Shown here: positions 54,204 through 63,143 of the stretch, piece by piece
How positions within the stretch are numbered: the first letter of the stretch is position 1
Layout: the number at the start of each line of letters is the position of its first letter
Assembly: GCF_014490725.1 (NCBI RefSeq)
Contig: NZ_JACOQL010000005.1
Coordinates: 1-64,000, forward strand
Source: Paracoccus amoyensis
Lineage (GTDB): Bacteria > Pseudomonadota > Alphaproteobacteria > Rhodobacterales > Rhodobacteraceae
Direction of reading: 5' to 3'
DNA: 64,000 nucleotides
Made by a program: the position numbers and the translations under genes
The notes under the pieces: generated by a model
Databases searched by the model: none
What the model saw: only the letters and a program-made list of their open reading frames with translations
What the model was told of the DNA's origin: nothing

Positions 54204-57200
54204 TCACATACCTGCAGGTCGCCGCAAGTCCAGTGTCAGGGGAAATTCGCGATGTGCGCGTTCGGCGGCGATAACGCGATCCTGACCGGGGCGATGTCCG
54301 TGCGGGGTAAAGCGCGCCAGTCTGCGGGCCTCTGCCTCGTTGCCGTTGATCGGGAAGGTGTCATAGTTGCGCCCGCCGGGATGGGCGACGTGATAGACAC
54401 ATCCCCCAAGGGCGCGGCCCGACCACGTATCAAAGATGTCAAAGGTCAGCGGCGCATCAACCGGCGTCACAGGGTGCATCGCCGACGCGGCTTGCCAGGC
54501 TTTGAAGCGCACCCCCGCCACGGCCTCACCCGCGCCGATATCGGTCAGGGGGACTGCGCGACCGTTGCACAGAACCTGATAGCGGCCCGGATCGGCGGCG
54601 GAGAGTTTGATCTGCAGCCGCTCGGTCGAGCTGTCTGTATAACGCACCGTGCCACCAAGCGCACCGGTTTCGCCCAGAACGTGCCAAGGCTCCAATGCCT
54701 GGCGCAGTTCCAGATTGACGCCGTTGAATTCCGCCTCGCCACAAAAGGGGAAACGGAACTCGGCCTGCGCCTTGAACCATTCCTGCTGCATCGGAAAGCC
54801 ATGGGCGGTAAGGTCGTCCAGCACGTCGCAGAAATCTTGCCACACGAAATGCGGCAGCATGAAGCGGTCATGCAGCGCCGTGCCCCAACGGGTCAGCCCC
54901 CCCGTAAGTGGCGTCTTCCAGAACCGCGCGATCAAGGCCCGAAGCAGCAATTGCTGGGCCAGGCTCATCCGCGCATCCGGGGGCATCTCGAACCCGCGAA
55001 ACTCGACCAGTCCAAGGCGACCTGTCGGGCCGTCAGGTGAATACAGCTTGTCGATGCAGATTTCCGCGCGATGCGTATTGCCCGTCACGTCGGTCAGGAT
55101 GTTGCGCAGCAGCCGGTCGGTCAGCCACGGGAACGGCGGCTGACCCTTGTCGGGCGAGGGGATCTGGGCCAGCGCGATTTCCAATTCGTAAAGCGCGTCG
55201 TGACGGGCTTCGTCGATGCGCGGTGCCTGACTGGTCGGGCCGATGAACAGACCCGAGAACAGATAGGACAGCGACGGGTGCCGGTTCCAATACAGGATCA
55301 GACTGGCCAGCAGATCGGGACGACGCAGAAACGGACTGTCAGTGACCGTGGCACCCCCGACAACGACATGGTTGCCGCCGCCAGTGCCGGTATGCTTGCC
55401 GTCGATCATGAATTTTTCGGCGCCAAGCCGTGACTGGCGGGCATCTTCGTAAACACCCTGAGTGATCGATACGCAATCGTCCCAGTCTTTTGCCGGGTGG
55501 ATATTCACCTCGATCACGCCCGGATCGGGGGCGACGCGGATCACGTTCAGGCGTGGATCATGCGGCGGGGCATAACCTTCCACGTGGACTTTCAGGTTCA
55601 GGCGCAGGGCCGCGACCTCGACCGCGCGCAGGAGGTCCAGATATTCTTCCAGCGTGGCGACGGGCGGCATGAAGACGCATAGTCGGCCATGTTTTGGTTC
55701 GACCGACAGCGCGGTGCGCACCAGCCCGTCAAGGTCGCCCTCGCCGGGCATCACCTGTTCAACCAGCTCCTGCACGGGGCCGCTGGTGACAAAGCTGGCC
55801 ATCGGCTGAGACCGGCGATCCGCAGCGATTGGCGCCGGTTCCGCCAGCGGTTGGCGCGGGACCGTGGGGTCCGTCGGATTGATATAGGGATAAACCGACG
55901 CGGGCAAATGCGGCAGAGAGTTCAGCGGCAGGCGATAACCAACCGGACTGTCGCCGGGCACAAGGAATACCTTGCCACGCCGCAGACGCCATTTTTCGGA
56001 ATGCCAGCCAAGCCCGGATTTGCTTTGCCAGCTTTGGATTGGCAGCACAAAGCCTGTCGGCGTCGTCAAACCGCGATCAAAGACGGCGGCAATGCGGTGG
56101 CGGGCCTCGGGATCCTCCAGTTCCGAATTATCGGGGGTGACGTTTGGCGGCAGGTTCGCCTCTTTCATCAGCCATTCGGCAGGGTCTTCAAAGGCGGGCA
56201 TGACGTTTTCATCGCTGACGCCCAATTCCGCCGCCATTTCGCGCAGCAGTTCCTGTGCCTCGATGGGGGTCGCGTCACCTTCGTCGCTTTCCTGTGCGAT
56301 CAGGTCGGGGTTCTGCCAGATCGGCTGCCCGTCCGTCCGCCAATATAGCGAAAAGGTCCAGCGGGGCAAAGTCTCGCCCGGATACCACTTGCCTTGGCCG
56401 TAATGCAAAAAGCCATTCGGCGCGAAGCGATTGCGCAGCTTGCGCACCAGCTTGTCGGCCAGCACGCGTTTCGACGGGCCAACCGCGTCGGTGTTCCATT
56501 CGGGGCTTTCGAAATCGTCGATCGAAACGAATGTCGGCTCTCCTCCCATGGTCAGGCGGACATCGCCTTCGCGCAATGCGGCATCAACCTGCTGGCCCAG
56601 CCTGTTCAGATCGGCCCATGCCTCATCGCTGAACGGTTTGGTGATGCGGGGGTGTTCGGCGACGCGGCGCACCTGCATGTCAAAGCCGAAGTCGACCTCG
56701 GCATAGCTGGCAAGCCCGGAAATCGAGGCACAGCTGCGATAATGCGGCGCGGCGGCCAGCGGGATGTGGCTTTCCCCCGTCAGCAGGCCCGAGGTCGGGT
56801 CAAGCCCGATCCAGCCCGCACCGGGGATATAAACCTCGGCCCATGCGTGCAGATCGGTAAAATCAACCTCGGTGCCAGAGGGGCCGTCCAGCGCCTTCAG
56901 ATCAGGTTTCAACTGGATCAGATAGCCCGACACAAAGCGCGCGGCAAAGCCAAGATGGCGTAGCGCATTGACCAGCAGCCACGTGGAATCGCGGCAAGAT
57001 CCGCTTTGCAGTTGCAGGGTTTCTTCGGGTGTCTGCACCCCCGGCTCCATGCGGATGGTATAGTTGGTCTGGCCTGAAATTCGCGCATTCAGGTTTACAA
57101 CGAAATCGACCGTGCGTGTCTGGTCGCGCGGGATGCTGTTCAGCAATTGTTGCAGCAACGGCCCCGCCGGTTCGGCCTGACGGTAAGGGATCAGCTCCTC

Positions 57201-57533
57201 GGCCAGTTCCGGGGTATAGGAGAACGGCCAGTGTTCGGCGCTTTCCTCGACGAAAAAATCAAAGGGGTTATAGACGGTCATATCGGCGACCAGATCGACC
57301 TCGATCTTGAATTCGCGCACGGGTTCGGGAAACACGAAGCGGGCCAGCCAGTTGCCGAACGGGTCTTGCTGATGGTTCACGAAATGCTTTTCGGGCGTGA
57401 CCTTCAGCGAATGTGAAATGACCTTGGTCCGGCTGTGCGGCGCAGGTCGCAGCCGGATGATCTGCGGGCCCAACGTCACCGGGCGATCATATTTGTAATG
57501 CGTCAGATGATAAATGCTGGCCTTGATCGACAT
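54204..57533 (-). CDS. Transglutaminase-DUF2126 fusion protein
   Basis: An 1109-residue protein. The N-terminal 290 residues are a transglutaminase with N-terminal beta domain ([20 protein letters not shown]) and the triad Cys in [15 protein letters not shown], His in [12 protein letters not shown] and Asp in GLDPTSGL. From about residue 300 to the end runs the DUF2126 region (for example [48 protein letters not shown]), often likened to glutamine-synthetase-like or amidoligase folds. First gene of the unit with the ATP-grasp/alpha-E and transglutaminase genes. The Anbu proteasome-like gene that often joins this set is not in the window. Confidence 0.9.
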   Translation of the reverse strand: MSIKASIYHLTHYKYDRPVTLGPQIIRLRPAPHSRTKVISHSLKVTPEKHFVNHQQDPFGNWLARFVFPEPVREFKIEVDLVADMTVYNPFDFFVEESAEHWPFSYTPELAEELIPYRQAEPAGPLLQQLLNSIPRDQTRTVDFVVNLNARISGQTNYTIRMEPGVQTPEETLQLQSGSCRDSTWLLVNALRHLGFAARFVSGYLIQLKPDLKALDGPSGTEVDFTDLHAWAEVYIPGAGWIGLDPTSGLLTGESHIPLAAAPHYRSCASISGLASYAEVDFGFDMQVRRVAEHPRITKPFSDEAWADLNRLGQQVDAALREGDVRLTMGGEPTFVSIDDFESPEWNTDAVGPSKRVLADKLVRKLRNRFAPNGFLHYGQGKWYPGETLPRWTFSLYWRTDGQPIWQNPDLIAQESDEGDATPIEAQELLREMAAELGVSDENVMPAFEDPAEWLMKEANLPPNVTPDNSELEDPEARHRIAAVFDRGLTTPTGFVLPIQSWQSKSGLGWHSEKWRLRRGKVFLVPGDSPVGYRLPLNSLPHLPASVYPYINPTDPTVPRQPLAEPAPIAADRRSQPMASFVTSGPVQELVEQVMPGEGDLDGLVRTALSVEPKHGRLCVFMPPVATLEEYLDLLRAVEVAALRLNLKVHVEGYAPPHDPRLNVIRVAPDPGVIEVNIHPAKDWDDCVSITQGVYEDARQSRLGAEKFMIDGKHTGTGGGNHVVVGGATVTDSPFLRRPDLLASLILYWNRHPSLSYLFSGLFIGPTSQAPRIDEARHDALYELEIALAQIPSPDKGQPPFPWLTDRLLRNILTDVTGNTHRAEICIDKLYSPDGPTGRLGLVEFRGFEMPPDARMSLAQQLLLRALIARFWKTPLTGGLTRWGTALHDRFMLPHFVWQDFCDVLDDLTAHGFPMQQEWFKAQAEFRFPFCGEAEFNGVNLELRQALEPWHVLGETGALGGTVRYTDSSTERLQIKLSAADPGRYQVLCNGRAVPLTDIGAGEAVAGVRFKAWQAASAMHPVTPVDAPLTFDIFDTWSGRALGGCVYHVAHPGGRNYDTFPINGNEAEARRLARFTPHGHRPGQDRVIAAERAHREFPLTLDLRRPAGM

Positions 57534-57670
57534 GCAAATGTTCCAACTGTTAGACTTCCGTCAGGTTTGCATGTTGCGCAGGGCAGGGCGAGAGGGAAAG
57601 ATAATACCGACAGTCTGCAGGTGATGATCCTTTTGATGACTGTTGAACGGGCAGGAAATCTGCCCTGCCA

Positions 57671-58645
57671 TCAGGGCCTGCCCAAGGCGTTGAAGGCTGC
57701 AGTCACCCGGTCCCATTCATGGCGGTTGCCCGGAACGCCCATCCGCAACCAGGTGTCAGAATAGGGGAATTGGCGTGTCCAGATATGGTTGCGCGCCAGT
57801 GCGGCTTGGACGGCCTTGGCCGCGGGGGTGCTGTAAAGGCGGAACAGATGCGTGCCGCCAGCCTGCTGCCACCCCGCCCGCAATGCAAGATGGTCCAGAC
57901 GCAGTCCGGCTTCGGAATGGTAACCGATGGTTTCATCTGCCCAATCGGTGTCCGCCATTGCTGCGGCTGCGATTTCCAGTGCGGGGCCGTTGACCATCCA
58001 CGGACCAGCAATCTCGGCCAGCTTTGCCAGCAGATCGGTATGGGCGATGACAAAGCCCAGCCGCAGCCCGGCCAGCCCCCAGAATTTTCCGAAACTACGC
58101 AATATGATGGCGTTGTCCGGAAAACCCGAGGCGATGGACAGATCGGGGCGTGGATCGGCGAAACTTTCATCGACGATCAGATGGCCGACCTTCTGCGCCA
58201 GTTCTGTCAGTGTGCCAGGCGACCATTCGCGGCCATCGGGATTGTTGGGATTGACCACAACCGCCAGCTTGGCGCCGGCCATGTGATGAGGGTCAGCCAC
58301 CTTCGTCACGGACCAGTTTGCGCTGCGCAGGCTTGCGGCATGTTCATTATATGTCGGCGTCAAAACCGCCGCATTGCCCGGCGCAAACAGGCGTGGGATC
58401 ATCTGAATCGCGGCAGAGGCCCCGTTGACCGGCAGGATGTTCGCGGGATCGCAACCGAACCAGCTTGCAGCGATCTGCGTCAGATGACGGGACGCTCGCG
58501 CCGTCGGCAGGGCATGCCATGCTTGGGCGCTGACTTTTTCAATGGGCCAGGGGCGTCGGTTGATACCAGTGGACAGATCGATCCAGTCACCCGCACCATA
58601 TTGCGCAATCGCCCAATCAATATTGCCCCCGTGATCGCGCGCCAT
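57671..58645 (-). CDS. cobC: Threonine-phosphate decarboxylase-like PLP enzyme (CobC/CobD)
   Basis: A 324-residue class I/II aminotransferase-fold protein. The start DHGGNIDWAIAQYG and LSTGINRRPWP are typical of the cobalamin enzyme that makes the aminopropanol (or its phosphate) arm of vitamin B12. The PLP lysine is in LRSFGKFWGLAGLRLGF, with NPNNPDGR and the C-terminal Arg in WLRMGVPG also conserved. No other cob genes are in view, and no cobalamin riboswitch was found upstream. A related histidinol-phosphate aminotransferase is a less likely reading. Confidence 0.85.
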   Translation of the reverse strand: MARDHGGNIDWAIAQYGAGDWIDLSTGINRRPWPIEKVSAQAWHALPTARASRHLTQIAASWFGCDPANILPVNGASAAIQMIPRLFAPGNAAVLTPTYNEHAASLRSANWSVTKVADPHHMAGAKLAVVVNPNNPDGREWSPGTLTELAQKVGHLIVDESFADPRPDLSIASGFPDNAIILRSFGKFWGLAGLRLGFVIAHTDLLAKLAEIAGPWMVNGPALEIAAAAMADTDWADETIGYHSEAGLRLDHLALRAGWQQAGGTHLFRLYSTPAAKAVQAALARNHIWTRQFPYSDTWLRMGVPGNRHEWDRVTAAFNALGRP

Positions 58646-58852
58646 TCTGCCTCCGCCGCCGTCCTGTTTTTGCTACCACTTGCTAGGGCCAAGCCTGTTG
58701 TCCTGCAATGTGTTAGCGAATTTTTACTTTACACCAAGCGGATTAACCTACACGATATGTAGTGAGAACATTCGGGCACCCACGCTCGGTGTTGTGGAAC
58801 GACCAAGGGTTAGCGGCACCAGAATCGCACCCATCAGAGGCAGGACAGAGTC

Positions 58853-59356
58853 ATGGCACAGACCGAACGATTCGTCGTGAGTGACGAGATTCATCCCATT
58901 GATATTGTTGAAGCCGTCGCCACCCATCATGCTTGGGAATTTGACCGGCTGGCCGACGACCAGATTGCCATGGTCGTTGCGGGGCAGTGGCGAAACTACT
59001 CGGTCACGCTGGCATGGTCGACGCGAGAGGAAGTCCTGCGCCTGATCTGCACCTTTGATATGGACCCGCCCGCAGATCGGTTGCCATTGATCTATGAAAC
59101 GATCAATCTGGCCAACGATCAGGTCTGGGATGGTGGCTTCACCTTCTGGTCGCAGCAGCGGTTGATGGTCTGGCGCTATGGTCTTGTGTTGGCGGGCGAC
59201 GCCTTTGCCTCGCCCGAGCAAATCGACCAGATGATCAGCAATGCGCTGATTGCCTGCGAACGCTTTTATCCCTCGTTTCAATTGGTAGGATGGGGCGATA
59301 CCACCCCGTCCGCCGCGCTGGACATCGCCATGGGCGAGGCCTACGGACGGGCGTAA
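58853..59356 (+). CDS. YbjN-domain protein
   Basis: A 167-residue protein of the YbjN family, which adopts a fold like type III secretion chaperones. Family sequence is seen in HAWEFDRLADDQIAMVVAG, LRLICTFDMDPPADRL and YETINLANDQVWDGGF. In E. coli YbjN is linked to motility and stress, without a defined reaction. It precedes proC by 41 bases and may share its transcript. The 207-base gap to the divergent cobC contains no clear promoter. Confidence 0.85.
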   Translation: MAQTERFVVSDEIHPIDIVEAVATHHAWEFDRLADDQIAMVVAGQWRNYSVTLAWSTREEVLRLICTFDMDPPADRLPLIYETINLANDQVWDGGFTFWSQQRLMVWRYGLVLAGDAFASPEQIDQMISNALIACERFYPSFQLVGWGDTTPSAALDIAMGEAYGRA

Positions 59357-59397
59357 AGAGGGCCGATCTGCCCTCGCGATGTAGCCTGGGGAAGCAG

Positions 59398-60225
59398 ATG
59401 AGCGAATTTGACGATATCAATAAGCGTGGCCTTGTGCTGGTCGGGTGTGGCCGCATGGGTGGTGCCATGTTGAAGGGCTGGCTTGCCCGTGGGTTGAACC
59501 CCGGTGCTGTGACCGTCATTGATCCCAAGCTGGCACCCGAATGGCAAAGCGCGGGGCTGCGTGTGAATGCGCCGCTGCCCGACAACCCTGCGGTTCTGGT
59601 GTTGGCGGTCAAGCCGCAGATGATGGCCGATGCCTTGGGTGAAGTGCCGGTGCTGACCGACACGCTGGTTCTTTCCGTGGCGGCGGGAACCACGATTGCC
59701 ACCTATGAAGCCGCCTTTCCCGGTGCGACGATTGTGCGCGTCATGCCAAATACACCCGCGGCCATCGGTCAAGGGATTTCCGCGCTGATCGGGAATGCCC
59801 GCGCGACAGATGCGGATCTGGATATGGCCGAGGCGCTGATGGGTGCCGTTGGCCGCGTCGTCCGGTTGGAATCCGAGGATCAGATGGATGCCGTTACCGG
59901 GCTTTCCGGCAGCGGTCCGGCCTATGTGTTCCACATGATCGAGGCCATGGCGCAGGCCGGGCAGGCGGTTGGCCTGTCGCCGGAACTGTCGTTGGAACTG
60001 GCGCGGATGACCGTTGCAGGGGCCGGGGCCTTGGCCGTTGATGCCGATGAAGACCCGGCAATACTGCGCGAAAACGTCACCTCGCCCGGTGGCACGACTG
60101 CGGCCGGTCTGATGGTGTTGATGAACGAGGAACACGGCCTTCGCCCACTGATGAAGCGCACGGTTGCCGCCGCGACCGCGCGTGGACGCGAACTGGGGCG
60201 GGACCTGGAACGGGGCGGCAAATGA
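59398..60225 (+). CDS. proC: Pyrroline-5-carboxylate reductase
   Basis: ProC (275 residues) makes proline from pyrroline-5-carboxylate with NAD(P)H. The Rossmann motif is [17 protein letters not shown], then [32 protein letters not shown] and the C-terminal [17 protein letters not shown]. The ATG at 59398 follows GGGGAAG; the frame is open upstream but overlaps the YbjN gene. It is coupled to csaA by an ATGA overlap. It opposes PutA in proline metabolism. Confidence 0.96.
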   Translation: MSEFDDINKRGLVLVGCGRMGGAMLKGWLARGLNPGAVTVIDPKLAPEWQSAGLRVNAPLPDNPAVLVLAVKPQMMADALGEVPVLTDTLVLSVAAGTTIATYEAAFPGATIVRVMPNTPAAIGQGISALIGNARATDADLDMAEALMGAVGRVVRLESEDQMDAVTGLSGSGPAYVFHMIEAMAQAGQAVGLSPELSLELARMTVAGAGALAVDADEDPAILRENVTSPGGTTAAGLMVLMNEEHGLRPLMKRTVAAATARGRELGRDLERGGK

Positions 60226-60554
60226 CGATCTCTTTCGATGATTTCCTGAAAGTCGATATCCGCGTGGCGACGATCACCCGCGCCGAACCCTTCCCCGAGG
60301 CGCGAAAGCCCGCGATCAAGCTGTGGCTGGATCTGGGGGAGCTGGGCGAACGCAAATCCTCGGCCCAGATCACGCGGCATTACACGCCCGAACAGTTGAC
60401 CGGAAAACAGGTGCTCTGCGTGGTGAACTTCCCGCCACGCCAGATCGGCCCCGTCAAGTCGGAAGTGCTGGTGCTGGGCGTGCCCGATCCCGACAATGAG
60501 GTGGTGTTGATCCGCCCTGATCTGGACGTCCCGAATGGTGGAAGGCTCTACTGA
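60222..60554 (+). CDS. csaA: CsaA-like tRNA-binding-domain protein
   Basis: A 110-residue single tRNA-binding (OB) domain, like the ends of methionyl- and phenylalanyl-tRNA synthetases. Seen are [38 protein letters not shown] and [17 protein letters not shown]. CsaA from Bacillus has chaperone-like activity and binds tRNA; the role here is unproven. Overlaps proC and touches the dehydrogenase gene (TGATG). Confidence 0.93.
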   Translation: MTISFDDFLKVDIRVATITRAEPFPEARKPAIKLWLDLGELGERKSSAQITRHYTPEQLTGKQVLCVVNFPPRQIGPVKSEVLVLGVPDPDNEVVLIRPDLDVPNGGRLY

Positions 60555-61498
60555 TGAAACTGCTGGTCACCCGGCCCATGACGGCACGCGCCACCAAAGC
60601 CATTGCCGATAAATTCGACGCCGAATTTCACGAGAACCGCCCTTTGACGGTTGAAGAAGCAGCACAGGCGATGCGCGATTACGATGCCATCATTCCGACC
60701 CTGGGCGACGGTTTTTCTGCCGCTGCTTTCGCGGGCGATCTGCGTTGCAGGTTTCTGGCGAATTTCGGCGCGGGCTATAACCACATCGACATCGCCGCCG
60801 CAACAAAGGCCGGGATCAAGGTGACGAACACCCCCGACGTGGTGACGGATGCCACAGCTGATATCGCTGTGACGCTGATCCTGATGACGATGCGCCGCGC
60901 AACCGAGGGCGAGGCGATGTTGCGTGCAGGCGAATGGACCGGCTGGCATCCGACGCAGTTGCTGGGCGGGCACGTGACCGGCGCGACGGTTGGCATCATC
61001 GGCATGGGCCGCATCGGCAAGGCCATCGCGCGGCGCTGTCATTTCGGCTTCGGGATGAAGGTGATTTTCTTCAATCGCTCGCCTGTGACAGGGTTGGATT
61101 TCCCCGCAGAACAGATTGCCGATTTGCACGACATGTTGCGTGCTGCTGATGTGGCTGTCGTTGCGGTTCCGGGTGGCTCGACCAGGCACCTGATCGGAGC
61201 CGCCGAACTGCGGGCACTTGGACCCGACGGCTATCTGGTCAATATCGCGCGTGGTGATGTGGTTGCCGAAGACGCGCTGATCGCGGCGCTGAACGGCGGC
61301 ATGATCGCCGGGGCGGGGCTGGACGTTTATGAACGCGAGCCGATTGTCCCACAGGCGTTGATGGATGCGCCAAACGCGTCCCTTTTGCCGCATCTGGGAA
61401 CTGCGACGGATGATGTGCGCACGGATATGGGTATGTGCGCGCTGGACAACCTGATCGCAATGTCCGAAGGCCGCGCCCCTCACGATCCTGTGAACTGA
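60554..61498 (+). CDS. D-2-hydroxyacid dehydrogenase, probable glyoxylate/hydroxypyruvate reductase
   Basis: A 314-residue NAD(P)-dependent dehydrogenase. The nucleotide site is GIIGMGRIGKAIARR; the catalytic Arg, Glu and His are in LVNIARGDVV, DVYEREP and LLPHLGTATDD. After the Rossmann motif FFNRSPV suggests NADPH preference. Family relatives reduce glyoxylate or hydroxypyruvate. Glycerate 2-kinase lies two genes on, which supports hydroxypyruvate reduction to D-glycerate, but the substrate is inferred. Confidence 0.9.
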   Translation: MKLLVTRPMTARATKAIADKFDAEFHENRPLTVEEAAQAMRDYDAIIPTLGDGFSAAAFAGDLRCRFLANFGAGYNHIDIAAATKAGIKVTNTPDVVTDATADIAVTLILMTMRRATEGEAMLRAGEWTGWHPTQLLGGHVTGATVGIIGMGRIGKAIARRCHFGFGMKVIFFNRSPVTGLDFPAEQIADLHDMLRAADVAVVAVPGGSTRHLIGAAELRALGPDGYLVNIARGDVVAEDALIAALNGGMIAGAGLDVYEREPIVPQALMDAPNASLLPHLGTATDDVRTDMGMCALDNLIAMSEGRAPHDPVN

Positions 61499-61513
61499 CT
61501 TTTGCTAACTCGT

Positions 61514-61538
61514 GGAACGCTTCCTGCCACGACACGTT
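61514..61538 (+). promoter_or_regulatory. EcfG-type (general stress) promoter motif before the CsbD-like gene
   Basis: GGAAC (61514-61518) is followed after exactly 16 bases by CGTT (61535-61538). This matches the GGAAC-N16/17-CGTT consensus of the alphaproteobacterial stress sigma factor EcfG. It lies 37 bases before the ATG of a stress-type gene. No EcfG/PhyR genes are in the window, so use of the site is unproven. Confidence 0.5.
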
Positions 61539-61575
61539 GATCCGGCATAAGGCAATAACGTCTAAGGAGGACGCT

Positions 61576-61776
61576 ATGAACTGGGATGTTATCCAAGGCA
61601 AATGGAAGCAGGTCAAAGGTTCGGTCAAAGAAAAATGGGGCGAACTGACCGACGACGAGTTGGATCAGATCGACGGCAACAGAGACAGATTGGCTGGCAA
61701 GCTGCAGGAAAAATACGGCTGGGCCAAGAATGATGCCGAGCGTGAGATTGACGATTATTTCCGCGACAAAACCTGA
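61576..61776 (+). CDS. CsbD-family stress protein
   Basis: A 66-residue acidic, lysine-rich helical protein with the CsbD core: MNWDVIQGKWKQVKGSVKE, KWGELTDDELDQIDGNRDRL and GKLQEKYGWAKNDAEREIDD. Members are strongly induced by general stress in many bacteria; their molecular role is unknown. A perfect TAAGGAGG precedes the ATG at 61576, which is chosen over longer in-frame starts inside the dehydrogenase gene. A terminator follows, so it is a single-gene unit. Confidence 0.93.
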   Translation: MNWDVIQGKWKQVKGSVKEKWGELTDDELDQIDGNRDRLAGKLQEKYGWAKNDAEREIDDYFRDKT

Positions 61777-61802
61777 TTTCGGCTTTGCGTGATGGATGCA
61801 GG

Positions 61803-61828
61803 AAAGGGTGCCTTGGGCACCCTTTTTT
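61803..61828 (+). terminator. Intrinsic terminator after the CsbD-like gene
   Basis: AAAGGGTGCC (61803-61812) pairs with GGCACCCTTT (61816-61825) around a TTG loop and runs into TTTTTT. It lies 27 bases after the stop. Confidence 0.9.
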
Positions 61829-61865
61829 GCTTTCGCTTGGCCCGAAGGCGACCTAGCATCGCGGC

Positions 61866-63110
61866 ATGTCACAGATAACCGATCCTCTTGCCAAGCGCGC
61901 GCTGGACCTGGTTCAGGTCGGGATACGCGCCGCCGATCCAGACCGCGCCACAACCGCAGCCATGCCGGCTGTGCTGCGGGATCCGCCAATGCCGGGCGGC
62001 GTTTGGCATGTGATTGCCTTGGGCAAGGCCGCGCGATCAATGGCAAAAGCTGCGCTGGACGCAATGCCTGACGCCAAGGCGCTGGTCGTCACCAATGCGG
62101 GCAATGACGCCGCGTTGGCACGCGCTGAAATTCTGGTGTCCGGCCATCCGATCCCCGATGCCGCCGGAGAGGCCGCCGCACGCCGGGTTGAGCAGATATT
62201 GACAGCGGCGCGACCACAGGATCGGATACTGGCCCTGATTTCGGGCGGAGGGTCTGCGATGCTGCCAGCCCCTGTCGACGGGGTAACGCTGCCGGAAAAG
62301 CAGCAGGTGAACCGCATCCTGTTGAGGGCGGGGGCCGATATCGCGCAGATGAACCTGATCCGTCAGGCCCTGTCGCGTCTGAAGGGCGGCGGCTGGCTGC
62401 GGGCATGTGATGCGCCCGTCGTTGCGCTGATCCTGTCAGACGTTCCGGGTGATGATCTGCGTGTCATCGCCTCGGGACCAACGGTGCAGCCCATTGGCTC
62501 GATCGCACAGGCGGCCGATATGGCGAGGGGTCTGGGGATTTGGGACGATCTGCCTGATGCGGTTCAGCACGCCTTGCAGCGTCCAGAGGATCGTCGTGCC
62601 CTGCCATCCGCAAGGAATATCCTTGTCGGGTCGAACGGGCACAGCCTTAAGGCCATGATCGCCGCAGGTGGGCGCGATGGTCGGGTCGAGTTGTCGGGTG
62701 ATGTCGAAGATTGCGCCCAGACGCTGGCGCAGGCGGCCAAATCGGCAAAACCGGGTGAGGCTTTGGTGTTCGGCGGTGAAACGACCGTCAAACTGACGGG
62801 CGACGGTCTGGGCGGGCGTAATCAGGAATTGGCCTTGCGGTTTGCCCGCGCGGCGGCGCGGGCCGGGCTGACTGGTAACTGGGCGTTCGCCTCGATCGGC
62901 AGCGACGGGCGCGATGGGCCGGGTGACGCCGCTGGCGGCGTTGTCGGCCCCGACACTCTGGACCGCATCCATGCCGCAGGGATTGACCTGGACGACGCCC
63001 TTGCCCGCAACGATTCAGGTCCGACGCTTGACGCGGCGGGCGGGTTGGTCATCACCGGCGCGACAGGGACAAATGTTGCCGATCTTGCCGTGTTCATCCG
63101 CGACAGCTAA
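61866..63110 (+). CDS. gckA: Glycerate 2-kinase (GckA/TtuD, MOFRL family)
   Basis: A 414-residue enzyme that phosphorylates D-glycerate to 2-phosphoglycerate. The N-terminal DUF4147 domain has IALGKAARSMAKAAL, SGHPIPDAAGEAAARR and LALISGGGSAMLPAPV. The C-terminal MOFRL domain has GGETTVKLTGDGLGGRNQE and IGSDGRDGPGDAAGGVV. Older annotations call this family hydroxypyruvate reductase, which is misleading. It probably works with the reductase gene at 60554 in the serine/glyoxylate route. Confidence 0.92.
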   Translation: MSQITDPLAKRALDLVQVGIRAADPDRATTAAMPAVLRDPPMPGGVWHVIALGKAARSMAKAALDAMPDAKALVVTNAGNDAALARAEILVSGHPIPDAAGEAAARRVEQILTAARPQDRILALISGGGSAMLPAPVDGVTLPEKQQVNRILLRAGADIAQMNLIRQALSRLKGGGWLRACDAPVVALILSDVPGDDLRVIASGPTVQPIGSIAQAADMARGLGIWDDLPDAVQHALQRPEDRRALPSARNILVGSNGHSLKAMIAAGGRDGRVELSGDVEDCAQTLAQAAKSAKPGEALVFGGETTVKLTGDGLGGRNQELALRFARAAARAGLTGNWAFASIGSDGRDGPGDAAGGVVGPDTLDRIHAAGIDLDDALARNDSGPTLDAAGGLVITGATGTNVADLAVFIRDS

Positions 63111-63143
63111 GCGCGACCAAGGCGGACCAAAGGGAAACGCGCG

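Noticed and set aside
61538-61567. TGATCC-N19-TAAGG read as an RpoE-type promoter before the CsbD-like gene
   Set aside because: TAAGG is part of the Shine-Dalgarno TAAGGAGG and would put the transcript start at or inside the start codon region; the GGAAC-N16-CGTT motif is better placed.
61866-63110. Naming the MOFRL-family gene hydroxypyruvate reductase
   Set aside because: This older label does not fit the family, whose tested members are glycerate 2-kinases; the sequence has the kinase and MOFRL motifs.
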